NCBI GenBank assembly: GCA_015075225.1
Contig: JABTUQ010000002.1
Coordinates: 310,001-374,000 of the forward strand
Length of the DNA: 64,000 nt
Direction: 5' to 3'
Source of the DNA: Burkholderiales bacterium
Lineage (GTDB): Bacteria; Pseudomonadota; Gammaproteobacteria; Burkholderiales; Nitrosomonadaceae
The position numbers and the translations under genes were made by a program. The first letter of the stretch is position 1; every line of letters starts with the position of its first letter. This document shows positions 42,670-53,348 of this stretch, in pieces. Below the pieces are notes generated by a model, which worked only from the letters and a program-made list of their open reading frames with translations, did not search any database and was not told the DNA's origin.

Positions 42670-45163
42670 ATGAGTAAAAAACTAATCATTGCTGAAAAGC
42701 CTTCTGTTGCAAATGATATTGCACGGACCTTGGGGGGATTTACCAAGCAGGGGGACTATTTTGAGAGTGATGAATTTGTTTTGTCGTCAGCCATTGGCCA
42801 TTTGCTGGAGTTGATCGTTCCTGAAGAGTATGAGGTCAAGCGGGGGAAGTGGAGTTTTAATCATTTGCCTGTTATTCCTCCGCGTTTTGACCTTGCACCA
42901 CTCGAAAAAACAGCTGATCGCCTGAAATTGCTTGGCAAGTTGATCAAACGCAAGGATGTGGATACGTTGATCAATGCCTGTGATGCGGGGCGAGAGGGGG
43001 AGCTGATTTTTCGCCATATCGTACGTCATGCGGATAGCAAGAAGCCTATTAAGCGTTTGTGGCTGCAGTCCATGACACCCGCAGCGATACGTGATGCGTT
43101 TGCCAATTTGCTGGAAGATGCAGAAGTGCAACCACTGGCGGATGCGGCGGTAAGCCGGTCTGAAGCTGACTGGCTGGTTGGGATCAACGGGACACGTGTC
43201 ATGACCGCATTCAACTCGCAGGAAGGTGGTTTCCATAAAACCACGGTTGGGCGGGTGCAGACACCCACTCTAGCCATATTGGTTGAGCGGGAAGAGGCGA
43301 TCAAAAAATTTGTGCCTCGGGATTACTGGGAAATACATGCCACTTTTCAGGCTGAGGGCGGTTGCTACAAAGGAAAGTGGTTTGATGAAGATTTTAGAAA
43401 ACGCAAGGACGAATCTGAAGCCCGAGCTGACCGGATTTGGGAACTGGCGAAAGCCGAAGTCATCCGGGATAAGTGTGATGGACACACCGGTGTGGTTTCG
43501 GAAGAGAGCAAGCCTGCCAAAGAAACTTGTCCACTACTCTACGACCTTACCAGCCTTCAGCGCGATGCCAATAGCCGTTTCGGTTTTTCTGCCAAGACGA
43601 CATTGGGGTTGGCGCAGGCTCTGTATGAAAAACATAAGGTGTTGACTTATCCTCGTACAGATTCGCGCGCACTTCCAGAGGATTATCCGGCGATTGTCAA
43701 AGATACACTGCAGGCGTTGAAGAGTTCGCGTTACGATCCGTTTGCCAGTCAAATTTTGGAATCGGATTGGGTGAAGCCGAATAAACGGATTTTCAATAAT
43801 GCCAAGGTTTCAGATCACTTTGCCATCATACCGACCGCGCTCGTACCCAAGAAACTGAATGAAGCAGAAGAAAAACTCTATGATTTGGTAGCCAAGCGGT
43901 TTCTGGCAATCTTTTTCCCGGCAGCAGAATTTCTGATTACCACACGTATTACGCGCGTGGAGGACGAGCCCTTTAAAACGGAAGGCAAGGTGCTGGTTCA
44001 TGCTGGTTGGCAGGCTGTTTATGGCAAGGTGGATTCTGCCCGGGGGCAGGAGGAAGAATCAGCCCTTGTAGCGGTCGCGCCCGGAGAAGTAGTGCAAGTA
44101 CAAGAAATGGTGGTAACTGCCAATCAGACCGCCCCGTCAGATATAACGAATCCACCTTACTTTCCGCGATGGAGGTGCAGGAAAACTGGTGGAGGATGAG
44201 GAGCTGCGTGCAGCCATGAATACCAAGGGATTGGGTACCCCTGCCACACGTGCTGCCATCATAGAGGGATTGATTCACGAAAATTATGTTGAGCGTTCAG
44301 GTAGGGATTTGCAACCAACGGCCAAGGCATTTTCTCTGGTGACCTTGTTACGCGGACTTAAGGTTCCGGAGCTGATTTCGCCCGAACTGACGGGGGACTG
44401 GGAATTCAAACTGCGCCAGATTGAACAAGGTCAGCTCAAGCGTGATGTTTTCATGGAGAAAATAGCTGCGATGACGCGCCATATCGTCGAGCAAGCCAAA
44501 ATGCACCGGGATAAAACTATTGATGGAGATTTTGCAACACTCCAGGTGCCCTGTCCTGGGTGTGGCGGTGTGGTAAAGGAAACGTATAAAAAATTCCAGT
44601 GCCAGCAGTGTGATTTCGCTTTATGGAAAATTTTGGCGGGTCGACAATTCGAAGTGGGAGAAATGGAAACGCTGATTTCTACGCGGGAAGTTGGGCCTTT
44701 GTCAGGTTTTCGCAGCAAGATGGGGCGGGCTTTCAACGCTATTATCAGACTGACGGATGACTACGAAATGAAGTTTGATTTTGGTAATGAAGCTGACCAG
44801 GAGCAGGAGGAGGTTGATTTTTCAGGGCAGCAGGCACTTGGAAAATGTCCGCAATGTGGCCATTCTGTTTACGAACATAAATTGTTTTATGTATGTGAGA
44901 AAGCTATCAGTGCGGGTTCGGCTTGTCGTTTCAGAACTGGAAAAATTATTTTGAACCGTACGATCGAACCGGAGCAGGTATTCAAATTGCTTGAAGCGGG
45001 TAGAACGGATCTGTTGGCTGGGTTTATTTCCAAAAAAGGACGGCCATTCTCAGCTTATTTGGTGGTGGGGCCGGAAGGTAAAATCGGATTCGAGTTCGAA
45101 CAGAAGAAAACAAAGGGTAAACAGGCAGATACTGTTCCGGAAACCGGGAAAGCTGCTTCTTGA
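42670..45163 (+). pseudogene. topB: DNA topoisomerase III, split by two close frameshifts
   Basis: Read across frames this is a topoisomerase III of about 831 residues with the long betaproteobacterial C-terminus. Toprim domain (KKLIIAEKPSVANDIA, DAGREGELIF), the active-site Tyr in LTYPRTDSRALPED, and two C-terminal zinc-ribbon-like motifs (CPGCGGVV with CQQCDF, and CPQCGHSVYE). Two single-base losses about 40 bases apart break the frame: in a CCCC run at 44132-44135, and in ATGGAGGTGC near 44174, where GGG is expected. Between them VRYNESTLLSAME reads in a third frame. Upstream and downstream the protein is perfect, so the lesions are very recent or sequence errors. Confidence 0.88.
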
Positions 45164-45207
45164 TCAGACTGGCAGTGTTCTTTCATATTTCCGGAATAGT
45201 AATCGGA

Positions 45208-45459
45208 TTAGGCATAGACGTAAATAATGTAGCGCACGATGCCTGAAACAGCGGTGATGAGAACGGATAAGCTGCCAATCAGCGCAATTCCTTCAACGAT
45301 GAAGAAAGTTAACGCCTCGCCAAGGGTTTTGTATTCTATTTCTCCAGCTTCATTGCGTCTCTTGTCTTTGCGAACCTTTGTCCAGTAAATAATCATGAAA
45401 GCGACCGGAAGGGCAAGAATCGAATAAAACAGGGTCATTATCGGAGCAGTATCTTCCAT
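45208..45459 (-). CDS. Small membrane protein, two helices
   Basis: 83 residues: a first membrane segment (about 8-25, LFYSILALPVAFMIIYW), a charged loop (TKVRKDKRRNEAGEIEYK) and a second segment (about 50-80, EALTFFIVEGIALIGSLSVLI). GAGG seven bases before the ATG supports the start. I do not recognise the family. It is convergent with topB and divergent from aroA. Confidence 0.6.
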   Translation of the reverse strand: MEDTAPIMTLFYSILALPVAFMIIYWTKVRKDKRRNEAGEIEYKTLGEALTFFIVEGIALIGSLSVLITAVSGIVRYIIYVYA

Positions 45460-45723
45460 CAGTTAACCTCATTGAATATAAAAATGATGCGTAAAAAGGG
45501 AGACATTGTATTTGATCTGGGGCGGCTTTAGTAGACGGTTGCGATAATGTTAAAGCATCAACGGAAAAACATGCCGGATAATGATCACAGTGGCTTTGCA
45601 AGTACGGCCGTAGCCAAAATCCCTTTATTATTAAATTATTATCAAATAACGTGAAAAAATCAGTTTTCCGGTCGAGTCGCTGGTTAAATATCCATTTTTT
45701 TATGCACATAGGGTTATTGACTA

Positions 45724-47013
45724 ATGCAGTGGCTTGATCTGCCGCATGTACATCGTGCGCAAGGCAGCGTGTGTCTGCCGGGCTCAAAAAGTATTTCCAA
45801 CCGGATTCTTTTGCTATCAGCACTGGCCAAAGGCACTACAACCGTCAGTAGCTTGCTGGAATCTGATGATACCGAGCGGATGTTGAATGCGTTGCAGCAG
45901 CTTGGGGTGAGTGTTTTTCGAGCAGAGGATGGAAGTTTCTTGGTAACGGGGTGTAACGGAAAATTTCCAGCAAAAGAGGCCGAGTTGTTTCTCGGTAACG
46001 CGGGGACAGCTTTTCGCCCGTTGACGGCTGTGCTGGCGCTGATGCAGGGCCATTACCGTCTGTCTGGTGTGCCGCGAATGCATGAACGCCCTATCGGGGA
46101 TCTGGTGGATGCATTAACGCAGATTGGTGCTGAAATTACCTATCTTGGACAGCAGGGTTTTCCGCCTTTGGAGATACATCCGGCTGTCATTCACCCCGGT
46201 GCTATTTATATCAATGGAAATATCTCAAGTCAGTTTCTCAGCGGTTTGCTGATGGCATTGCCTCTAACAGGTGAGCCTGCTTCTATCATTGTCAATGGCA
46301 CACTAATTTCACAGCCTTATGTTGCTCTTACCATTGCGCAAATGGCGCGTTTTGGCGTGCAAGTGAAGCAGGAAGGCTGGCAATCCTTTGCCTTGGCTGG
46401 AGGCCAGATTTATCGTAGTCCGGGGAAAATCACCGTTGAAGGAGATGCTTCTTCTGCATCTTATTTTCTTGCAGCTGGTGCGATTTCAGGTGGTCCGGTA
46501 CGTGTTGAGGGTGTCGGGAGTGAGAGTTGTCAGGGAGATGTTCGTTTTGTTGAAGCGCTTGAAGCAATGGGTGCAAATATCAGAATGGGGAGTGACTGGG
46601 TGGAATCGAGTGCTCCTGTCAACAGAATCTTGAAGGCAATTGATTTTGACTGTAACCATATTCCTGATGCGGCCATGACACTGGCAACAACAGCCCTGTT
46701 TGCACAAGGTACTACCACGCTCAAAAATATTGCGAGCTGGCGAGTCAAGGAAACAGACCGGATTACAGCGATGTCCACCGAGTTGCGTAAATTAGGCGCT
46801 AGCGTAGAGGCGGGAGAGGATTTTCTGCGGATTACTCCGCCAGATAAGCAGCTGAGTGATAACGCCATTATCAATACTTACGATGATCATAGGATGGCAA
46901 TGTGCTTCTCCCTGGTATCATTCGGCGCGCCGGTGCGTATTAATGATCCGGGGTGTGTGGCCAAAACATTTCCTGATTATTTTGAGAAATTTGCGTCAAT
47001 TACGCATGCCTGA
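45724..47013 (+). CDS. aroA: 3-phosphoshikimate 1-carboxyvinyltransferase (EPSP synthase)
   Basis: 429 residues. AroA transfers enolpyruvate to shikimate-3-phosphate in aromatic amino acid synthesis. Motifs: [16 protein letters not shown], the PEP-site loop [14 protein letters not shown], and [12 protein letters not shown] near the C-terminus. No clear Shine-Dalgarno before the ATG. It begins the aroA-cmk-rpsA-ihfB run that is widely conserved in beta- and gammaproteobacteria. Confidence 0.95.
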   Translation: MQWLDLPHVHRAQGSVCLPGSKSISNRILLLSALAKGTTTVSSLLESDDTERMLNALQQLGVSVFRAEDGSFLVTGCNGKFPAKEAELFLGNAGTAFRPLTAVLALMQGHYRLSGVPRMHERPIGDLVDALTQIGAEITYLGQQGFPPLEIHPAVIHPGAIYINGNISSQFLSGLLMALPLTGEPASIIVNGTLISQPYVALTIAQMARFGVQVKQEGWQSFALAGGQIYRSPGKITVEGDASSASYFLAAGAISGGPVRVEGVGSESCQGDVRFVEALEAMGANIRMGSDWVESSAPVNRILKAIDFDCNHIPDAAMTLATTALFAQGTTTLKNIASWRVKETDRITAMSTELRKLGASVEAGEDFLRITPPDKQLSDNAIINTYDDHRMAMCFSLVSFGAPVRINDPGCVAKTFPDYFEKFASITHA

Positions 47014-47113
47014 TTCGCAAAAACCAGCCGGTATTTATAAAAACATAAACAATATCAAGCATTCCGCATGGGGATTAACAAACCTCGACGGTGTTGATCG
47101 GGGAGAATAAATT

Positions 47114-47785
47114 TTGGATAAACAGGATGTGCCGGTAATTACACTGGATGGCCCTTCGGCATCGGGAAAAGGCACAATTGCCAGGCTTGTGGCACAAGCG
47201 CTTGGATTTCATTATCTTGATAGTGGTGCCCTTTATCGTCTGGTGGCACTGGCAGCCATGAAGCGCAATATCGATGCCAGTGATGAACAAAGTGTTGTGG
47301 ATATTGCCCGGCAATTAAACGCGGGGTTCCGGGGTGGATCCATTTGGCTGGATGGGGAGGATGTGAGTGACGATGTGCGTACAGAAGCATGTGGAGAATA
47401 CGCTTCCAGAATTGCGCGTTATCCAGCGCTTAGAATCGAGTTGCTGGAGCGCCAGCGTAATTTTCGTAAATTGCCAGGATTAATCGCGGATGGGCGGGAT
47501 ATGGGTTCAGTAATTTTTCCTGACGCCACGCTTAAAATCTATCTGACGGCAAGCGAGGAGGAGCGCGCTTCCAGACGACATAAGCAGTTGATGGAGAAGG
47601 GAATAAATGCTAATATCACCGACCTGATCCAAGCCCTTGGGGCGCGCGACGAGCGGGATAGCAACCGATCTTCCTCACCATTGCAGCAGAGTGAGGACGC
47701 GTGTCTACTGGATACTACCGGCCTTGGTATAGATCAGATTGTCGCCAGAGTATTGGATATGTACGCTGAAGCTTGTAAAGCTTGA
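47114..47785 (+). CDS. cmk: Cytidylate kinase
   Basis: 223 residues. Phosphorylates CMP and dCMP. P-loop DGPSASGKGTIARLVA, then LDSGALYR, and DGRDMGSVIFPDATLKIYLTA with RDERDSNRSSSPL as the lid and CMP-binding region. The start is a TTG with GGGAG about eleven bases upstream; no better in-frame ATG exists before the P-loop. It lies between aroA and rpsA. Confidence 0.94.
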   Translation: MDKQDVPVITLDGPSASGKGTIARLVAQALGFHYLDSGALYRLVALAAMKRNIDASDEQSVVDIARQLNAGFRGGSIWLDGEDVSDDVRTEACGEYASRIARYPALRIELLERQRNFRKLPGLIADGRDMGSVIFPDATLKIYLTASEEERASRRHKQLMEKGINANITDLIQALGARDERDSNRSSSPLQQSEDACLLDTTGLGIDQIVARVLDMYAEACKA

Positions 47786-47837
47786 GTCAATTTGGATTTG
47801 GAATTTCCAAGTTGTTTTTTATTAATTAACTAACCTG

Positions 47838-47859
47838 TTCCCTCTTTTTACGAGGGGAA
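47838..47859 (+). promoter_or_regulatory. Hairpin in the rpsA leader
   Basis: CCCTC (47840-47844) and GAGGG (47852-47856), extended by TT/GAA, with a U-rich loop, about 26 bases before the rpsA start. No Shine-Dalgarno sequence follows; the leader is AU-rich. In E. coli the rpsA leader also lacks a good Shine-Dalgarno and its hairpins mediate autorepression by S1; a similar role here is inference. Confidence 0.45.
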
Positions 47860-47884
47860 TTGTTTACGATCGGGTATTTTTTAA

Positions 47885-49603
47885 ATGACTATTGCAACTA
47901 ATGTAGCGGGTTCCTCGGAAAATTTTGCTGAACTTTTCAATGAAAGCCTTTCGCATAAGGAAATGCGGGTGGGTGAAGTAATCACTGCTGAAATCATTCG
48001 TGTTGATCATAACGTTGTTGTGGTCAATGCAGGGCTTAAATCCGAGAGCTATATCCCGATTGAAGAATTCAAGAATGACAGGGGAGAGGTTGAAGCCCGT
48101 GAGGGTGATTTTGTGAGTGTGGCTATCGAAGCCCTTGAAAATGGATTTGGTGAAACACGTTTGTCAAGAGATAAAGCCAGGCGCCTGAATGCTTGGTATG
48201 AGCTTGAAGAAGCTATGGAAAATGGGAAAATTGTTGCTGGCATGGTCAATGGCAAGGTAAAAGGTGGATTGACAGCCACGATTAACGGCATTCGTGCCTT
48301 TTTGCCTGGTTCTCTGGTGGATATACGTCCAGTTAAGGACATGACACCTTATGAAAACAAGGAAATGGAATTCAAGGTGATCAAGCTCGATCGCAAACGT
48401 AATAACGTGGTTGTATCCAGACGGGCAGTGCTGGAAGAAACCCAGGGAGCGGATCGGGACGAATTACTGGTCAGTTTGCAGGACGGTGCAATTGTTCAGG
48501 GTATCGTCAAAAATATTACGGATTATGGCGCGTTTGTTGATCTGGGCGGAATAGACGGTTTGCTGCATATTACTGATCTTGCCTGGCGCCGCGTAAAACA
48601 TCCAACCGAAGTGATCAACGTTGGCGATGAAGTGACTGCCAAGATTCTGAAGTTCGATCAGGAAAAAAACCGTGTTTCCCTGGGATTGAAACAATTGACG
48701 GAAGATCCGTGGATTGGCCTCTCAAGACGTTACCCACAAGGTACTCGCCTTTTTGGCAAAGTGACTAACATGACCGATTACGGCGCGTTTGTTGAAATTG
48801 AGCAAGGTATTGAGGGTTTGGTGCATGTTTCTGAAATGGACTGGACCAACAAAAATGTTTATCCATCCAAAATTGTGCAGCTGGGCGATGAAGTCGAAGT
48901 CATGATCCTTGAAATTGATGAGGATCGTCGTCGTATTTCGCTGGGAATGAAGCAATGCAAGCCAAATCCGTGGGAAGAATTCTCGCTGGGTCACGAGAAA
49001 GGTGAGAAAGTTACAGGACAGATCAAATCCATTACGGATTTTGGTTTGTTTATTGGCCTGCCTGGTAATATTGACGGTCTGGTGCATTTGTCTGATCTTT
49101 CCTGGAATCTGCCTGGCGAGAAAGCAATCGGCGAATTCAAGAAAGGCGATGAAGTCGAGGCGGTTGTATTGTCCATCGACGTGGAAAAAGAGCGCATTTC
49201 TTTAGGCATCAAACAACTGGAAGGTGACCCTTTCAATGTTTATGTTGCCTCGCATGATAAAAACAGTATCGTCAAGGGCATAGTTAAATCTGTTGATGCT
49301 AAAGGTGCCACTATTGCGCTGACTGACGAAATAGAGGGTTATTTGCGTGCCTCCGAACTTTCTCGGGATAAAATCGAAGATATTCGTTCCCGAGTTAATG
49401 AAGGAGACGAGATTGAGGCAATGATCATCAATATTGATCGCAAGAACAGAAGTATCAGTTTGTCTGTTAAAGCCAGGGTTCAGGAAGAAGAGGACAAAGC
49501 TGTCAAATCACTGGCTGCGGCACCAAGTCCAGCAAGCGCCGGCACAACTAACTTGGGCGCGTTACTCAAGGCCAAGATAGATAGCAAATCGTCAGAAGAA
49601 TAA
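47885..49603 (+). CDS. rpsA: 30S ribosomal protein S1
   Basis: 572 residues with six S1 (OB-fold) domains, the full proteobacterial set: the first two divergent (about 30-100 and 115-175), the next four typical, each with a pattern like [20 protein letters not shown] and [10 protein letters not shown] or [10 protein letters not shown]1 binds mRNA leaders and brings them to the small subunit. Its own start has no Shine-Dalgarno sequence. Followed by ihfB nine bases later. Confidence 0.97.
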   Translation: MTIATNVAGSSENFAELFNESLSHKEMRVGEVITAEIIRVDHNVVVVNAGLKSESYIPIEEFKNDRGEVEAREGDFVSVAIEALENGFGETRLSRDKARRLNAWYELEEAMENGKIVAGMVNGKVKGGLTATINGIRAFLPGSLVDIRPVKDMTPYENKEMEFKVIKLDRKRNNVVVSRRAVLEETQGADRDELLVSLQDGAIVQGIVKNITDYGAFVDLGGIDGLLHITDLAWRRVKHPTEVINVGDEVTAKILKFDQEKNRVSLGLKQLTEDPWIGLSRRYPQGTRLFGKVTNMTDYGAFVEIEQGIEGLVHVSEMDWTNKNVYPSKIVQLGDEVEVMILEIDEDRRRISLGMKQCKPNPWEEFSLGHEKGEKVTGQIKSITDFGLFIGLPGNIDGLVHLSDLSWNLPGEKAIGEFKKGDEVEAVVLSIDVEKERISLGIKQLEGDPFNVYVASHDKNSIVKGIVKSVDAKGATIALTDEIEGYLRASELSRDKIEDIRSRVNEGDEIEAMIINIDRKNRSISLSVKARVQEEEDKAVKSLAAAPSPASAGTTNLGALLKAKIDSKSSEE

Positions 49604-49612
49604 AGGCAGGTT

Positions 49613-49930
49613 ATGACGAAGTCTGAACTGATTTCCCGGTTAGCGGAACGTTTCCCCCAGTTATTGGCAAAAGATGCTGAGCTGATCGTCAAGATTATTC
49701 TGGATGCAATGGCAACGAGTCTTTCCAGGGGAGAACGTATCGAGATTCGTGGATTTGGTAGTTTTGATCTGAATTACAGACCTTCGCGTATTGGCCGCAA
49801 TCCAAAATCAGGCGAGAAGGTGCATGTGCCGGAGAAATACGTTCCGCACTTCAAAGCTGGAAAAAAAATGCGTGAGTTGATTGATTCTGGTACTAAACAA
49901 CCCAAAGTGCTTGACCGGGTAATGAGTTAA
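49613..49930 (+). CDS. ihfB: Integration host factor subunit beta
   Basis: 105 residues of the HU/IHF family, IHF-beta type judged by position after rpsA and by sequence ([40 protein letters not shown]). The loop [20 protein letters not shown] carries the Pro that intercalates in DNA at a sharp bend. The partner IHF-alpha is not in the window. AGGCAGG lies before the ATG. Confidence 0.94.
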   Translation: MTKSELISRLAERFPQLLAKDAELIVKIILDAMATSLSRGERIEIRGFGSFDLNYRPSRIGRNPKSGEKVHVPEKYVPHFKAGKKMRELIDSGTKQPKVLDRVMS

Positions 49931-49951
49931 GCGTGTTTTTTGTCAGTAATG

Positions 49952-49996
49952 GGCAGGAAGGCTTGTTATAAAAATCAATTTAACAGCCTCCCTGCC
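49952..49996 (+). terminator. Imperfect long hairpin after ihfB
   Basis: GGCAGGAAGGCTTGTTA (from 49952) pairs imperfectly with TAACAGCCTCCCTGCC (to 49996) around an AT-rich loop of about 12 bases. It lies 20 bases past the ihfB stop and may end or attenuate the rpsA-ihfB transcript before the lapA-like gene. No T run. Confidence 0.4.
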
Positions 49997-50112
49997 TTAA
50001 TGCTGAGCAGGATTAGTTGGTTGTTTGTTTGTAACAGTTATCGGTGTGTTTTGATAAATCATTTTCATCTGTTTTGCTGTTCTGAGTGAAGCCTGATGAA
50101 ATATACGTCCTT

Positions 50113-50310
50113 ATGACCCTGCTACGCCTGATCATTTTTTTGTTTCTACTTAGCGTTGCTGTCAAGAATTCCGAGATGGTAACAATACACTACTACCTGG
50201 GCTTGGAATGGGAAGTACCGTTGGTGGTAGTACTCCTTATCTGTTTTGCTGCGGGTACATTGTTTGGGTATTTGTCCTGCTTCATAAAAAGAATCTTTAA
50301 AAAATCCTGA
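50113..50310 (+). CDS. LapA-like (DUF1049) small membrane protein
   Basis: 65 residues with two membrane helices: TLLRLIIFLFLLSVAVKNSE and VPLVVVLLICFAAGTLFGYL, and a basic C-terminal tail (IKRIFKKS). This is the LapA (YciS) family, which with LapB controls LpxC turnover and hence lipopolysaccharide synthesis in E. coli. The usual partner lapB is not next to it; pyrF follows after 12 bases. I prefer the ATG at 50113 over a GTG at 50086. Confidence 0.75.
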   Translation: MTLLRLIIFLFLLSVAVKNSEMVTIHYYLGLEWEVPLVVVLLICFAAGTLFGYLSCFIKRIFKKS

Positions 50311-50322
50311 TATTTCAACGAC

Positions 50323-51018
50323 ATGAATGATCCGCGTATCATTGTTGCGTTGGACTTTTCTGATCCTGATGTGGCCTTGAATTTTGCTGCCCAGCTGGAT
50401 AGTGCACTTTGCCGAGTCAAAGTGGGTAAAGAGTTATTTACTCTGGCAGGGCCACAACTGGTCGAGAAATTGATGAAACTGGGTTTTGATATTTTTCTTG
50501 ATCTGAAATTTCATGATATTCCCAACACGGTTGCAGCTGCTTGTCATGCCGCTTCAAGTTTGGGTGTATGGATGGTTAATGTACACGCGCTGGGCGGGAG
50601 CAAAATGCTGACTGCTGCCCGGCAGGCGCTGGAAGGAAAAAAAACCAGGCTCATTGCAGTGACGCTGCTTACCAGTCTGGCTCAGGATGATCTGACTGAG
50701 TTGGGCTTTATTGATACAGCTGAATCAATGGCTCAGCGGCTTGCATTGCTTACGCAGCGCTGTGGTCTGGATGGCGTGGTTTGTTCGGCATTGGAAGCAG
50801 CCCGCCTTAGAAAGGTAACCGGGGCAGATTTTTTATTGGTTACACCTGGCATTCGATCTGTTGATGATAGCAAGGATGATCAAGCCAGGATTGCTACACC
50901 CGCTATGGCCATACATAATGGTGCTAACTATCTCGTCATCGGCAGGCCAATCACTCGTTCACCCGATCCTCTGAAGGTACTTCAGCGCTTCAATGATGAA
51001 ATCATGCTGGCTGTATAA
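50323..51018 (+). CDS. pyrF: Orotidine 5'-phosphate decarboxylase
   Basis: 231 residues, last step of UMP synthesis. The TIM-barrel enzyme starts [13 protein letters not shown], has the catalytic Lys/Asp in [13 protein letters not shown], and ends with the phosphate-binding VTPGIRS and [14 protein letters not shown]. It is the last gene of the aroA-to-pyrF run and is convergent with the squalene synthase gene. Confidence 0.95.
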   Translation: MNDPRIIVALDFSDPDVALNFAAQLDSALCRVKVGKELFTLAGPQLVEKLMKLGFDIFLDLKFHDIPNTVAAACHAASSLGVWMVNVHALGGSKMLTAARQALEGKKTRLIAVTLLTSLAQDDLTELGFIDTAESMAQRLALLTQRCGLDGVVCSALEAARLRKVTGADFLLVTPGIRSVDDSKDDQARIATPAMAIHNGANYLVIGRPITRSPDPLKVLQRFNDEIMLAV

Positions 51019-51037
51019 GTCGGCAACCCGTTTGCTA

Positions 51038-52084
51038 CTATCGTGTCGCTGGCAGATTTCTAGTTGATATTGCGAAAATCTTTCTCAACGCCCAATCATG
51101 ACTGGCCAAGAGATTAGTGATCAGGATAGTTGTTCTGACGCTTCGTCTGGAAATTTTTACCTGTGTTCCAGCCGTAAAATCACGTTTGTGATTGATTTTG
51201 TTCAGAGTAAGCACAGCCATGCCAATCGCCCATAGGCAAAACCGCCGTATTCCCGTTTCGTGTGGTGGAATCAGGCAGGTGTAGGTCAGGGCATTTTGCA
51301 GATGAGATCTGGCAATACCGATCAGGATGCCCAATCCGGCATGAAAACCCTGATTGGAACAACCCGGTTGTAAATCACCCAGATCCAGCCCCTCTTTCAG
51401 GAAAACATCCCTTGGCAGCCAGCAAGCTCCCCGTTTTCTGTCTTCCCAGATATCTTTCAGAATATTGGTCATTTGCAGTCCCTGTCCGAAAGATACGGAT
51501 AGAGGCATCAGCTCTGCCTTGTGTCGATTGATTTCGGACGAATAATCGCAGAATAGTTCGGTCAGCATTTCACCCACGACGCCAGCAACGTGGTAGCAAT
51601 AGCGATCCATCTCGGCCATGTTTTCAAGCCCTGTCAGGGATTCGCTCTCCTGGTAGGCGGCCATGCCCTGACTCATGATGCGTATGCAGCGTTCCAGTGC
51701 CTGGCGTTGTGCCGGGTTAAAGCTGTGGGTGATGCGTATGACAGAAGGCGTGTGCTTGATGAGATCATGCTCTGCCGGAATGGTGTGCTCCGAAAGCAGG
51801 GGGTACAGAGCCTGGGCAAATGTTTCCGCCGCAATCTTGCCATTGACAACATCGGTAAACATTCCGGCCAGTTCGCGCGTCTGTTCCAGTGTCAGGGCGC
51901 TGTCATCTTCGACCGTATCAACAATGCGGCATAACAGATATGCATTTCCTACGACTTCGCGTAATGCTGGTGGCAGTTGCGGGATGGTCAGAGCAAAAGT
52001 ACGTGAGACACCTTGCAGGATATGTTCCTGATAACGCGCATCATCAAGAAGCGTGGCGATATTTGACATGGTCTGGGCTGACAT
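51038..52084 (-). CDS. Squalene/phytoene synthase family protein
   Basis: 348 residues. Both Asp-rich motifs that bind the diphosphates through Mg are present: LLCRIVDTVEDD and TNILKDIWEDRKRG, with SFGQGLQ before the second. The enzyme joins two prenyl diphosphates head to head, farnesyl to squalene for hopanoids or geranylgeranyl to phytoene; the E. coli-like core resembles squalene synthases rather than carotenoid ones, but that is a judgement by eye. The ATG at 52084 has AGGA six bases upstream, seven bases after the lysA stop, so it is probably cotranscribed with lysA. Confidence 0.85.
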   Translation of the reverse strand: MSAQTMSNIATLLDDARYQEHILQGVSRTFALTIPQLPPALREVVGNAYLLCRIVDTVEDDSALTLEQTRELAGMFTDVVNGKIAAETFAQALYPLLSEHTIPAEHDLIKHTPSVIRITHSFNPAQRQALERCIRIMSQGMAAYQESESLTGLENMAEMDRYCYHVAGVVGEMLTELFCDYSSEINRHKAELMPLSVSFGQGLQMTNILKDIWEDRKRGACWLPRDVFLKEGLDLGDLQPGCSNQGFHAGLGILIGIARSHLQNALTYTCLIPPHETGIRRFCLWAIGMAVLTLNKINHKRDFTAGTQVKISRRSVRTTILITNLLASHDWALRKIFAISTRNLPATR

Positions 52085-52091
52085 GTAATTC

Positions 52092-53348
52092 CTAGAAGGG
52101 CAGTGTTTTTTCCTGGGCATACAGATCGTCAATGGTTTCACGTGCACGGACAAGATGTATCGTGTCACCATCAACCATGACCTCGGCTGCGCGTGGGCGG
52201 GTATTGTAGTTGGAGCTCATGCTCATGCCATAAGCACCGGCGGACATGACTGCCAGTAAATCGTTTTTTTCCAGGATCAGGATACGATCATGACCGAGAA
52301 AATCTCCTGTTTCGCAAACTGGCCCGACTACCTGGTAAGTTTTGATTTCCCCGGTTCGTCTGGCAACCGGCAGAATGGCATGGTAAGCCTGATACAAGGC
52401 TGGTCTCAGTAGATCGTTCATTGCAGCGTCAACAATTGCAAAATTGCGGTGTGGCGCGTGCTTGAGATAGTGCACCCGGGTCAGCAACAACCCGGCATTG
52501 CCCACCATTGAGCGGCCCGGTTCAATGAGTAATTGCTGCGGATAGTTTGTCGTGACCGCACATAATGCATTGACGTATGTTTCTATCGAAGGGGGTGATT
52601 CCAGATCATAGCGAACACCCAATCCTCCACCAAGATCCAGATGTTCAATGGTGATTCCCGTGGTTTGTAGCCGTGCCAGTAAATCCAGCATTTTGTTGGC
52701 GGCTTCAATGAATGGTGCTATTTCGGTCAGCTGTGAACCTATGTGGCAATCCAGACCACGGACATGGATATGGGGGAGCTGGTGTGCCAGCGAATAAATC
52801 CGCTCAGCGTCAGCAGCGGGAATGCCGAACTTGTTTTCCTTCATTCCCGTCGAAATATAGGGGTGGGTGTTGGCGTCCACATCCGGGTTGACGCGCAGGC
52901 TGACCGGTGCAATTTTCCCCATTTGCCCGGCGACTTCATTCAGTGCCAGCAGCTCCATTTCCGATTCCACATTGAAGCAGAGGATATTGGCTGCCAGCGC
53001 CGCGCGCATTTCATCGAGTGTTTTGCCTACACCGGAGAAAACTGTTTTTTGCGGATCACCGCCGGCTTTCAGTACACGCTGCAATTCTCCGCCGGAAACA
53101 ATATCGAAACCGCTTCCTAGCCGGGCGAGCAGATTCAGTATGGCAAGATTTGAATTGGCTTTGACTGCATAGCAAATTAGATGATTGCGTTGGCCAAAGG
53201 CGTGATCGAACGTCTGATAAGTCGTGCGGATTGCCGCGCTCGAATAAACATAGCAGGGAGTGCCGAATTCGGCGGCAATCTCGCCCAGCGGTACTGATTC
53301 TGCAAAAAGCTGATTATCGTGATATTCAAATGAGCTGAAATGGCTCAT
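52092..53348 (-). CDS. lysA: Diaminopimelate decarboxylase
   Basis: 418 residues. PLP-dependent last step of lysine synthesis. CYAVKANSNLAIL carries the Lys that binds PLP, GGGLGVRYD the phosphate loop, and GPVCETGDFLG the substrate Cys and Asp. Its ATG overlaps the stop of lptM by three bases, the usual lptM-lysA arrangement, and a squalene synthase gene follows. Confidence 0.95.
   Translation of the reverse strand: MSHFSSFEYHDNQLFAESVPLGEIAAEFGTPCYVYSSAAIRTTYQTFDHAFGQRNHLICYAVKANSNLAILNLLARLGSGFDIVSGGELQRVLKAGGDPQKTVFSGVGKTLDEMRAALAANILCFNVESEMELLALNEVAGQMGKIAPVSLRVNPDVDANTHPYISTGMKENKFGIPAADAERIYSLAHQLPHIHVRGLDCHIGSQLTEIAPFIEAANKMLDLLARLQTTGITIEHLDLGGGLGVRYDLESPPSIETYVNALCAVTTNYPQQLLIEPGRSMVGNAGLLLTRVHYLKHAPHRNFAIVDAAMNDLLRPALYQAYHAILPVARRTGEIKTYQVVGPVCETGDFLGHDRILILEKNDLLAVMSAGAYGMSMSSNYNTRPRAAEVMVDGDTIHLVRARETIDDLYAQEKTLPF

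Noticed and set aside
42579..42674. 31-codon frame (MDSPQAGQFDG...) just before topB, its stop overlapping the topB ATG
   Set aside because: No ribosome site, no hydrophobic or domain pattern and no recognised family; the overlap may be chance.
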